A stretch of 16,866 nucleotides of DNA. It comes from JAUXEH01 sp965533275 (GTDB lineage Bacteria > Acidobacteriota > Aminicenantia > Aminicenantales > Aminicenantaceae). The translations under genes and the position numbers were made by a program. This document shows, one piece after another, positions 1 through 6,755 of the stretch; the stretch's first letter is position 1, and every line of letters begins with the position of its first letter. Where the stretch lies: positions 1-16,866 of the forward strand of contig CBESWG010000061.1 in NCBI GenBank assembly GCA_965533275.1, given 5' to 3'. Under the pieces are notes generated by a model. That model ran no database searches, was not told where the DNA came from, and saw only the letters and a program-made list of their open reading frames with translations.

Positions 1-12
1 TCCTCCCCCTCC

Positions 13-53
13 TGAATCCCACGCCTTCCAAACCACCCCCACTTGAATCCCAC
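13..53. repeat. Imperfect direct repeat in C-rich leader
   Basis: The 10-mer TGAATCCCAC occurs at 13-22 and again at 44-53, a 31-bp period, inside a strongly C-rich tract at the left edge of the window. The copies continue with different C-rich sequence. No gene is visible in 1-135. It may be the tail of a larger repeat that begins outside the window, or chance in a biased tract. Confidence 0.3.
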
Positions 54-135
54 CCACCCGTTCCGCTTAAGAGTGTGGAGGGGCGTCCAAATCCATCCCC
101 GCCCTCCCACCTTGCAAGGGTTGGGGCGACGGGCA

Positions 136-164
136 TTGCAGCAGAGACTAAGGTGGACTATAAT
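136..164 (+). promoter_or_regulatory. Sigma-70-type promoter for the flavodiiron gene
   Basis: A perfect -10 hexamer TATAAT lies at 159-164, preceded after 17 bp by TTGCAG at 136-141, a weak -35 that matches TTGACA only in its first three bases. Transcription would start near 171, leaving a leader of about 50 nt. A 7-bp inverted repeat follows in that leader (176-182 and 187-193). Confidence 0.6.
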
Positions 165-175
165 ATCGGGTTCTC

Positions 176-193
176 GCCCGACACCGGTCGGGC
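176..193 (+). promoter_or_regulatory. Short hairpin in the flavodiiron leader
   Basis: GCCCGAC at 176-182 pairs with GTCGGGC at 187-193 across a 4-nt loop. It lies just downstream of the predicted transcription start and 16 nt before the ribosome binding site. It could be an operator palindrome at the start of the transcript or a 5'-end stem. Nothing in the sequence decides between these. Confidence 0.35.
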
Positions 194-220
194 CCATCTG
201 CTGAAATTTGGAGGAACGCA

Positions 221-1423
221 ATGCCTTTAGTTGAGGTCAAGCCCGGCGTCTACTGGATCGGGATCATCGACCGGACCACGGACCTGTTCGAGGGGATCTG
301 GCCCATCTCAGATACCGGAGTCACCTATAATTCCTATCTGATCGATGATGAGAAGAAGGCTATCATCGACCTGGCCAAGTCGAACAAAGGAGATGAGTTC
401 TTCGCCCAGGTCGAGGAGATCACTGATATTACCCGGATCGACTACATAATCATCAACCACATGGAGCCCGACCACTCCGGCCTGATCAAGACCGTGCGCC
501 GGCTCGCCCCCGAGGTCAAGATCGTGGGTTCCCAGAAAACCCGAGACATGCTGGAGAAGTTCTTCAAGATCACGGAGAACGTGATCGTCGTGGGGGATGG
601 AGACACCCTGTCACTGGGAAAGCACGAGCTGAAGTTTTTTTCCACGCCGTTTTTGCACTGGCCGGAGACCATCATGACCTATGAGACGTCTCAACGCATC
701 CTGTTCTCCTGCGACGCGTTCGGCGGCTATGGCGCTGTTAAGGGCGGGATCTTCGACGACGAGTACGAGGACAGGAGCTTCTATGAACGGGAGGCATTGC
801 GCTACTACGTCAACATCATCGCCAACTTCAGCCCCCGAGTCCTGAATGCGATCGACAAGCTCAAGGATGTCCCGCTGGATGTGATTGCCCCCTCCCACGG
901 CCTGGTATGGCGCAAAGATGTCTCTCGGATCGTCGACCTGTACAAACGCTGGGCCGAGTATGCCTCGGGAGAGTGCGAACCCGGCGTCACACTCCTGTAT
1001 GCGTCCATGTACGGGAACACGGAGATGACCATGAATGCTGTGGCTCGCGGGATCACCAAGGCCGGTCTGAACGTGGAGATCTTTGACGTCGCCCGCACTC
1101 ATGTCAGCTACATCCTCCCTTCGATCTGGACCAAGGCAGGCGTTATCGTGGGCGCCCCCACCTACGAGGTATCTTTGTTTCCCCCCATGGCCGAAGCACT
1201 GCACATGGTGGCCCGCAAAAGGATCTTGAACAAGCGGGCGGCCTATTTCGGTGGACACGGATGGAGCGGGGGTGCGCTGCGCGAGCTGAAGAAGATCGTC
1301 GAGCCCTTGAAGTGGGAGATCTTGGACACCCTCGAGTATGTGGGAGCGCCGAAAGAGACGGACCTGACCAAGGCTGAGCTCTTCGGCGAGCAGTTTGCAC
1401 GGACCCTGATCACCCAGGAATGA
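221..1423 (+). CDS. Flavodiiron protein (A-type flavoprotein, O2/NO reductase)
   Basis: Cytosolic enzyme of 400 residues that in this family reduces O2 to water and/or NO to N2O with electrons from rubredoxin or a similar donor. The N-terminal metallo-beta-lactamase-like domain (about 1-250) carries the di-iron ligands: H80-x-E82-x-D84-H85, H146 in LHWPET, D165 in SCDAFG and H226 in PSHG. The C-terminal flavodoxin domain (about 255-400) has the FMN phosphate loop YASMYGNTE at 260-268. There is no fused rubredoxin or flavin reductase, so a separate donor is needed. Length is normal for the two-domain class. The ATG has GGAGG at 210-214, 6 nt upstream. The gene is monocistronic with its own promoter. 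O2 versus NO preference cannot be read from sequence. It implies exposure of an anaerobe or microaerophile to O2 or NO. Confidence 0.95.
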   Translation: MPLVEVKPGVYWIGIIDRTTDLFEGIWPISDTGVTYNSYLIDDEKKAIIDLAKSNKGDEFFAQVEEITDITRIDYIIINHMEPDHSGLIKTVRRLAPEVKIVGSQKTRDMLEKFFKITENVIVVGDGDTLSLGKHELKFFSTPFLHWPETIMTYETSQRILFSCDAFGGYGAVKGGIFDDEYEDRSFYEREALRYYVNIIANFSPRVLNAIDKLKDVPLDVIAPSHGLVWRKDVSRIVDLYKRWAEYASGECEPGVTLLYASMYGNTEMTMNAVARGITKAGLNVEIFDVARTHVSYILPSIWTKAGVIVGAPTYEVSLFPPMAEALHMVARKRILNKRAAYFGGHGWSGGALRELKKIVEPLKWEILDTLEYVGAPKETDLTKAELFGEQFARTLITQE

Positions 1424-1425
1424 GA

Positions 1426-1448
1426 AGGAGGGCGCAGCCCGCCCTCCT
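1426..1448 (+). terminator. Possible terminator hairpin after the flavodiiron gene
   Basis: A 9-bp perfect stem (AGGAGGGCG at 1426-1434, CGCCCTCCT at 1440-1448) with a 5-nt loop begins 3 nt after the stop codon. The following sequence is C/T-rich rather than a T tract, so it may be a weak intrinsic terminator or only a 3'-end stabilising stem. Confidence 0.45.
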
Positions 1449-1507
1449 CTCCCCCTCCCTTGTATCCTCCCTATTTCTGCGGGACATCCTCCTGCCGGGG
1501 TGGAATT

Positions 1508-1546
1508 TTGACATTCTCTTGACATTCTCTTGACATCCTTTTGAGA
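1508..1546 (+). promoter_or_regulatory. Tandem TTGACAT array with 11-bp period (operator or promoter region)
   Basis: TTGACAT occurs at 1508-1514, 1519-1525 and 1530-1536. A degenerate fourth unit, TTGAGA, lies at 1541-1546. The units are spaced exactly 11 bp, about one helical turn, and the 5-bp spacers are similar (TCTC between the first two). It lies about 60-97 bp before the first gene of the five-gene operon. Directly repeated half-sites at 11-bp period are typical of PhoB/OmpR-family response regulators (Pho boxes). TTGACA is also the consensus -35 hexamer, so one copy may double as a promoter element. The best -10 candidates (TGTATC at 1565, TATCTT at 1567) are poor, which would fit an activator-dependent promoter. 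Confidence 0.55.
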
Positions 1547-1604
1547 ACCGGGCCGGGATCCGGCTGTATCTTGGGGATGGAATGATGAATGAAAGGATAC
1601 GAGG

Positions 1605-2477
1605 ATGAAGGCACTCCTGGAAAAATGGTACCTGGACATCACAACCCCTGAGGCCACGGGCTTCTTCTACATCATGAGGATCTCGCTGGGGCCGGTGAGT
1701 TTCGGCATCACCGGAATCAACTATTTCAAGGGGAGCCTGACACATCAGTCGTTCCGGATCTCCCGGATCCGGCACAGTGGATTTCATGCATTGGATCTCG
1801 GTCACGCCCGTCTTTCCCTGCGCCAAAGGGATGCTGAGCTCCACATCCGGCACGGCCGCATGCAAGTCTCAGGGAGATGGCGGGCCTCCTCTCCCGGGCC
1901 TCCCCGGCCCCGCAGACCCCTGTATCGGGATGAGCGGGGTCGCTGCGACTGGAAGGTCTGGCTTCCCAAGGCTGACGTACAGCTGAGGATCGTTTCCCGT
2001 GGGTGGGAAAGCCGGGAACAGGGAACGGGGTATGTCGATTTCGTGCGGTCCTCGTTCCCGGCCTGGGATGTCCCGTTTCGCAGGCTCTATTGGGGGCGCG
2101 TTCACAGCCAAGATTCCTGGGGAGTGTTTCTGGCCCTGCGGACCTCCGATTCATGGGTAACCTGCTATCTCGATCCCCAGACTGTGGAGCCCGATGTCTC
2201 AGTGCGGTTGATCCGCGACTCCAAGGGGACGGCCCGGCATATGGACTGGATCCTGACCCCATCTGGTGGGAGTTCGATCCCCATCAGGAGTTCGATCACG
2301 CGTGTCCTGGAATCGCAGGCCGTACTCAACAGGGGGCGGCTGATGAACCTGCTGCCCGACGGGATCAGAAAGAAGTTGAGTTCGGCGGCCCGTGACGAGA
2401 AATATGCGGTCAAGTCCGTGGCCGGCGGCCAGGAGTTTTGGGGAATCATGGAGGAGGTTCGCTGGAATGAAAACTGA
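1605..2477 (+). CDS. AttH/CrtC-like (lipocalin-type) protein, function unknown
   Basis: A protein of 290 residues that resembles the AttH / carotenoid 1,2-hydratase (CrtC) superfamily of paired lipocalin-like domains. Supporting motifs are EKWYLDI near the N terminus (compare the family's EWWYFD), WKVWLPKADV around 141-150, GTGYVDF around 161-167 followed by LYWGRV, and an EEVRW motif at the C terminus. No signal peptide or membrane span is evident. In this superfamily the genes often sit beside ABC transporter genes, and here two follow directly. Its last 11 bp overlap the ABC ATPase gene. The ATG is preceded by GAAAGGA at 1591-1597. Binding or modification of a hydrophobic substrate is plausible, but enzymatic activity is not established. 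The family assignment rests on scattered motifs. Confidence 0.6.
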   Translation: MKALLEKWYLDITTPEATGFFYIMRISLGPVSFGITGINYFKGSLTHQSFRISRIRHSGFHALDLGHARLSLRQRDAELHIRHGRMQVSGRWRASSPGPPRPRRPLYRDERGRCDWKVWLPKADVQLRIVSRGWESREQGTGYVDFVRSSFPAWDVPFRRLYWGRVHSQDSWGVFLALRTSDSWVTCYLDPQTVEPDVSVRLIRDSKGTARHMDWILTPSGGSSIPIRSSITRVLESQAVLNRGRLMNLLPDGIRKKLSSAARDEKYAVKSVAGGQEFWGIMEEVRWNEN

Positions 2478-3099
2478 GGAGACCATCCTGGTATGCCGCG
2501 GCCTGAACAAGCGGTTCGGGAAGAAACCGGTCTTGACGGACTGCTCCCTCGAACTCTGCGGCGGCGAGCGTGTCGGCCTGGTCGGAGAGAACGGCTCCGG
2601 GAAGTCGACTTTCGTGAACTGCGTCCTGGGTTTTGTGCCTCCCGATTCAGGGACCGTTCGGATCACTGGAGAAGGTCCTGTCGGATTCTGCCCTCAGGCC
2701 GACTGGCTCCACCGGCGGCTCCGGGTGTCCGAGCACCTGGCGCTGGTCGACCGCCTGGCTAGGGCAGGCGGTGGGATCGACCGGGCTTTTGTGGATTGGT
2801 GCATACAGCGGCTGAAGCTGCGGCCCTTCCTGGCCTATCTGATCGGCGAATTGAGCGGAGGGACCTATCAGAAGGTCAAGTTTCTGACGGCCGTCTCCCA
2901 TTCTCCCCACCTGGTCCTCCTGGATGAACCCTATGACGGATTCGACTGGCAGATGTATCAGGTCTTCTGGGAGATCATGGCCGAGCTCCAGTCCCGGGGA
3001 TCGGCGGTGTTGATGATCTCACACCTGATCTATGACAGGGACAGGTTCGACCGGATCCTGAAGCTGAAAGGAGGGCGACTTGCTGAAAACCACGGATAG
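2467..3099 (+). CDS. ABC transporter ATP-binding protein
   Basis: A 210-residue nucleotide-binding subunit. Walker A is GENGSGKST at 40-48, the Q-loop glutamine is Q77, the signature LSGGTYQKV is at 129-137, Walker B LVLLDEP is at 149-155 with catalytic E154, and the switch histidine is H186. All catalytic elements are intact. An ATG 75 bp upstream (2392) is in frame, but the start at 2467 is preferred because it has the purine-rich GGAGGAGG at about 2450-2457 and removes a non-homologous extension. It overlaps the previous gene by 11 bp and the permease by 20 bp, which implies translational coupling. It should pair with the ABC-2-type permease downstream, probably as an exporter. The substrate is not identifiable from sequence. 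Confidence 0.93.
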   Translation: MKTEETILVCRGLNKRFGKKPVLTDCSLELCGGERVGLVGENGSGKSTFVNCVLGFVPPDSGTVRITGEGPVGFCPQADWLHRRLRVSEHLALVDRLARAGGGIDRAFVDWCIQRLKLRPFLAYLIGELSGGTYQKVKFLTAVSHSPHLVLLDEPYDGFDWQMYQVFWEIMAELQSRGSAVLMISHLIYDRDRFDRILKLKGGRLAENHG

Positions 3100-3865
3100 G
3101 CGCGGCGTCTTCTGGATGCTCTATCGGCTGACCTCTCTGGAGCTTCTGCGGAACCGGTTCGGCCTGATCCTGCTTATTATCATCCCTGTCCTCTTCCTGG
3201 CGGTGGTGGAAGGGACCACGGGGCAGGGATCGCTCCCCGTCAAACTGTATTTCTTTCACTCGATCGTGCCGCTCCTCCTGCCCGCCAAGGAGATCTCTCT
3301 GGTTTTTATGGCCGCAGCTGTGAGCGGATTTTTGACCGCTTACTATGCCGTCCTGCTGTTTCAGCAGGATTTTTCCTATTACCGCTACTGTGTCTCTCTG
3401 GGCATGCCTCCCCGTGTCTTCGCTCTCTCGCGCTTCGCATTCTTCTTCACTCTCGTAGCGGGATTGGCATTGCTGGTGCTCGGTGTGCTGGCCTGCATGC
3501 TTCCCTTGCAACAGGTCCCGGCGGCCTTTGTTGGTTTCCTCCTCCTGGGGACGGTTTACGGGGCATATGGGGGTGCAGTGGGCCTGCTCAGCCGGGACCA
3601 CATGGTGGCCATACTCCTGATCGCGCTGCTGGCTAATCTGGATGCAGGATGGCTCCAGAATCCCGTGTTCTATTCCTCCGCGCAGCAGGGGGGATTCATC
3701 CGCTGGCTGCCCGCATTCTATCCCTGCCAATTCATTTTTTCCGCGCTTTTTGCCGGCCGCATCAATGCCTGGGCCCTGCTGATGAGCTTCCTGTATACCC
3801 TGGTGTTCCTGATCCTGTTGTTTGCGGTCGTGCGACATCGCCTGAAGGGGGTCTATCATGACTAA
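3080..3865 (+). CDS. ABC-2-type transporter permease
   Basis: A 261-residue integral membrane protein with about six hydrophobic spans, roughly at 27-46, 68-98, 116-140, 146-170, 174-192 and 229-252. It has no large extracytoplasmic domain, unlike FtsX/LolE-type permeases. This is the layout of ABC-2 permeases, which usually export lipids, polysaccharides or drugs. The start is a TTG at 3080 with AAGGAGGG just upstream. No ATG in this region gives a full first span. The gene overlaps the ATPase gene by 20 bp and the large fusion gene by 8 bp. As one permease with one ATPase, it would act as a homodimer. The substrate is unknown, but the lipid-type neighbours suggest a hydrophobic or lipid-linked cargo. 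Confidence 0.85.
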   Translation: MLKTTDRRGVFWMLYRLTSLELLRNRFGLILLIIIPVLFLAVVEGTTGQGSLPVKLYFFHSIVPLLLPAKEISLVFMAAAVSGFLTAYYAVLLFQQDFSYYRYCVSLGMPPRVFALSRFAFFFTLVAGLALLVLGVLACMLPLQQVPAAFVGFLLLGTVYGAYGGAVGLLSRDHMVAILLIALLANLDAGWLQNPVFYSSAQQGGFIRWLPAFYPCQFIFSALFAGRINAWALLMSFLYTLVFLILLFAVVRHRLKGVYHD

Positions 3866-6743
3866 ACATGCCGAACAGATCTCGTCCCGGTCGGATTCAC
3901 TCAGCCACGCGATCCTGGCTACAGGGTTTTATGTGCTGGTGTTTGCGCTCGTGCTTCCGGCGTCTTTTTTCGGACTGGGCCGCCAGCTGGATGCCCTGGC
4001 CAATCCGTTATCTCAGGGATCCCACGTCTTGGCCTTGGCCGGCCTCTTTCCGTTCTTCCTGGGGACCGCCTGTATGGCCGCTGCCGTCCTGGGCCTGGGC
4101 AGGATCGGGCGGGGGCTCCCAGCCTCCTCCGTTCCGCCGGGCGAGCTGGTGTGTGAGGGCGTTTATCGTGTTTCACGCCACCCCCTCTACCTGGGCGCCT
4201 CTCTTGCTTTCCTGGGAATCAGCCTGGCCGTCGGATCCTTCTGGAACCTCCTCTTGGGCTGGCCGCTTTTTACCATGTTTTATTTTTCCTATGCCCGGCG
4301 GATCGAAGAGCCCGTCCTGGAGAACCGGTTCGGCCCGAGGTACCGTCAGTACAGGGAAAAGGTCCCTTTCTTTGCCCTACTCCCGATTCGCCGGTACGCG
4401 GGCCGGCTCTGGAGATCGGTTCTCGCAGGGATCTCCAGAAGCGTCAACTCACCCATGATCTGGCGGTTCGGGGATCACTACCTTTTTGTTGGCTATGGTC
4501 TCTGGCTGGGCCTGGGAGCCTTGGCAGGGCTGACCACCCTGAGCATATTCCTGGCCTCGGATGGGATCCCGGCGCCGGCCATCCTCTGGATGCAGGTGGT
4601 ATTTGTCCTCGCAGCTTTGGGAGGGAGCCGCTTCGTCTCCATGTGTGTGGTAAAAACCCTGGAGCGGATCCGCCTTCGCGCGGCCTGGCTGAGAGTGGGA
4701 TTCGTTTCCTGGGGAGTGCTTGCGGCCGCCATTGCCTCATCCGTCCTTTTTGTCCTGCTGACAGGCAGGTCCGTCTACCTATGGTTCGATGCCGTTTTTA
4801 CATCCCTCATGATCGCTCATTTTTTCGGGCGCATCGGCTGCCTGTTTTACGGATGCTGCTACGGCAAAGAGTGCCGGACGCGCTTCCACATCCACTACTC
4901 CCACCCCAGCCTGAAGGCGGTCCGGGAGGGCCGGATCCCGTCGCTGCGGCTGTATCCGGTCCAGCTGTTCTCGGCGCTGTCCGGCTTGATCATATTTATC
5001 ACGGTAGCGGGGATCCGATCCCAGACCGAACTCGAGGCCGGTGCGGCGACGGCGATCTGCTGTCTCCTGTACGGCGGTTTTCGCTTCATCGAAGAGTGGT
5101 ACCGCTTCCAGAAGCGTCTCATCGGAGGAGTGTTTTCTCCGGCCCAACTCGTCTGTCTGGGCCTGATCCTGGCCGGTGCCCTGCAGCTGCTCGTGGTTCT
5201 TCCAGGCCTTGTCGTGGAGGCGCATGCTCCCCTAGCTCCGGCGGCCTGGCTGTCCTTCCTGCCGGGCATCCCCATCGCCCCGATCTTCATCCTGAGCCTC
5301 CTGACGGCGTTTGTCTTCAGCTACCACCGCTATTCCATCGGGCAGTGGGGCCGGGATAGATCCGTGTCTTCGGATCCCGCTTCCGCAGACACTCCGACCT
5401 CTATCCCAGCACCGCTGGGATATCGGGGCGGCGATCTTTTCTGGTACTCACAGAACCTGGCTCGCCTCACGTCCTCCTCTCCCACCCCGGTTTTTGTGCT
5501 TCACCCGCGTGCACTCCGGGACTCCATAGAGCGGTTCCTCGCCCCATTTCAAGAGCAGGATCTCCCCATCAAGGTCCACTACTCGGTCAAGACCAATCCG
5601 GTCCCCGGCTTTGTTCGCCTGCTCGGGTCCGAGGGACTGGGTGTGGAAGTAGTGTCGGAATATGAGCTCGACCTTGTCCGCCTCCTTGGCTTCGCCGGCA
5701 AGGACATTATCATCAACGGGCCCGCTAAATCCGAAGCCCTGTGCCGCAAGGCCGCGGATCGCCCCGTCAAGATGCTGACCATCGAGTCCCCTGGAGAACT
5801 GAACCGGGTAATGGCCCTGCAGGCTGGACGTGCCGCACCCCTCGATGTGGGGCTGCGGATCTGCCCGGGCTTGTCAGGCAGCGGATGGAGACCCACGCTC
5901 AACAGCGGGACACGGGGTTCACCCTACGGATTCCTGGTCGGCTCGCAGGAACTGGAGGACGCCTTGGCTGTTCTGAAGAAGCATCCCGGGTTGCGCTTTG
6001 TGGGATTCCACATGCATCTAGGATCAGGCATCAAGGACAGCAGGCCTTACCGCAGGGCACTGAAGAGCATGGAAAAGCTGATCCTGCAGGCAGCCAGACT
6101 TGGACTGGACTCCATCTACCTGGACATGGGAGGCGGATTCGGAAATCCCTCGGCGCCCGTGCTCTCGCTCCCGCAGTTGGCGCGCAGGATGGTTCGGCAC
6201 TCTGCCGGGCCGGAAGGCCCCTCCCCCCAGGAGGTCCTCCTGCGGGAGGTGGCCTCACATCTGGCCGAGACCTTCGCCCGTCTGCGCAAGGCATCGGTCC
6301 CCCTGCAGGAGATCCAGCTGGAGCCGGGCCGCATCCTGTCGGGGCCTGCTCAGGTCCTGGTCGTCTCCATCCGGGAAACCGTGGAGCGGCCGGGCGGGCA
6401 GCAGTATCTCCTGTGTGACGGCGGAGCCATGAGCCTGTCGCCGGTGCTCTGGACCGAACATCACCGCCTCATGCCTCTTCGGGAAGGGAACGGGACCCGC
6501 CGCACCTATTCGGTGCTCGGCAGCCTGCCCTCCACCATGGACACTCTCTCTCGAGGCGCCAGGCTCCCTCTCCTCGCTCCAGGGGATCGCCTGGCCCTGC
6601 TGGATGCCGGCGCCTACATGGTCCCGTTCAACAACAACTTTGCGGGACCCCGCCCGGGCGTTCTTCTGCTGGAGGGCTCCGAGACCCGGATCCTGCGCCA
6701 CAGGGAAACGTTCAGCGACATGCTGCGGCGGGATGTGATCTGA
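3858..6743 (+). CDS. Three-domain fusion: ICMT-like methyltransferase + Lgt-like + PLP decarboxylase-like
   Basis: A single uninterrupted 961-residue protein. Residues 1-185 form an isoprenylcysteine carboxyl methyltransferase/PEMT-like membrane domain with RHPLYLG at 107-113 and the EEP-FG-RYRQY region at 149-165. Residues 200-495 form an Lgt-like membrane domain with GRIGCLFYGCCYG at 324-336, RLYPVQL at 364-370 and RFIEEWYR at 409-416. After a Ser/Pro-rich linker, residues 520-961 resemble fold-type-III ornithine/diaminopimelate decarboxylases. They carry HYSVKTN with PLP lysine K578, HMHLGSG at 718-724, the phosphate loop LDMGGGFG at 755-762, LEPGR at 821-825 and DAGAY at 916-920. The usual cysteine is P891. 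In E. coli Lgt numbering, N146 and E151 are both Cys here, so canonical lipoprotein lipidation is doubtful. The ATG overlaps the permease by 8 bp with AAGGGGG upstream. It probably channels a lipid-linked amino-acid product at the membrane (inference). Confidence 0.88.
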   Translation: MTKHAEQISSRSDSLSHAILATGFYVLVFALVLPASFFGLGRQLDALANPLSQGSHVLALAGLFPFFLGTACMAAAVLGLGRIGRGLPASSVPPGELVCEGVYRVSRHPLYLGASLAFLGISLAVGSFWNLLLGWPLFTMFYFSYARRIEEPVLENRFGPRYRQYREKVPFFALLPIRRYAGRLWRSVLAGISRSVNSPMIWRFGDHYLFVGYGLWLGLGALAGLTTLSIFLASDGIPAPAILWMQVVFVLAALGGSRFVSMCVVKTLERIRLRAAWLRVGFVSWGVLAAAIASSVLFVLLTGRSVYLWFDAVFTSLMIAHFFGRIGCLFYGCCYGKECRTRFHIHYSHPSLKAVREGRIPSLRLYPVQLFSALSGLIIFITVAGIRSQTELEAGAATAICCLLYGGFRFIEEWYRFQKRLIGGVFSPAQLVCLGLILAGALQLLVVLPGLVVEAHAPLAPAAWLSFLPGIPIAPIFILSLLTAFVFSYHRYSIGQWGRDRSVSSDPASADTPTSIPAPLGYRGGDLFWYSQNLARLTSSSPTPVFVLHPRALRDSIERFLAPFQEQDLPIKVHYSVKTNPVPGFVRLLGSEGLGVEVVSEYELDLVRLLGFAGKDIIINGPAKSEALCRKAADRPVKMLTIESPGELNRVMALQAGRAAPLDVGLRICPGLSGSGWRPTLNSGTRGSPYGFLVGSQELEDALAVLKKHPGLRFVGFHMHLGSGIKDSRPYRRALKSMEKLILQAARLGLDSIYLDMGGGFGNPSAPVLSLPQLARRMVRHSAGPEGPSPQEVLLREVASHLAETFARLRKASVPLQEIQLEPGRILSGPAQVLVVSIRETVERPGGQQYLLCDGGAMSLSPVLWTEHHRLMPLREGNGTRRTYSVLGSLPSTMDTLSRGARLPLLAPGDRLALLDAGAYMVPFNNNFAGPRPGVLLLEGSETRILRHRETFSDMLRRDVI

Positions 6744-6755
6744 AAGGAGGGTGGT

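Noticed and set aside
611..1657. 348-codon antisense open frame across the flavodiiron gene
   Set aside because: It lies opposite a gene with complete catalytic motifs, has low-complexity composition and no family resemblance. It is a shadow of GC-rich coding sequence.
2975..3859. 294-codon antisense open frame across the permease
   Set aside because: Composition is rich in Gln, Glu and His, typical of the reverse of hydrophobic coding sequence, and the + strand permease is better supported.
5343..5414. Frameshift or missed stop joining the Lgt-like and decarboxylase-like parts
   Set aside because: The linker is in frame, Ser/Pro-rich as natural linkers often are, and contains no homopolymer that would suggest an error. 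Read-level confirmation is still the decisive test.
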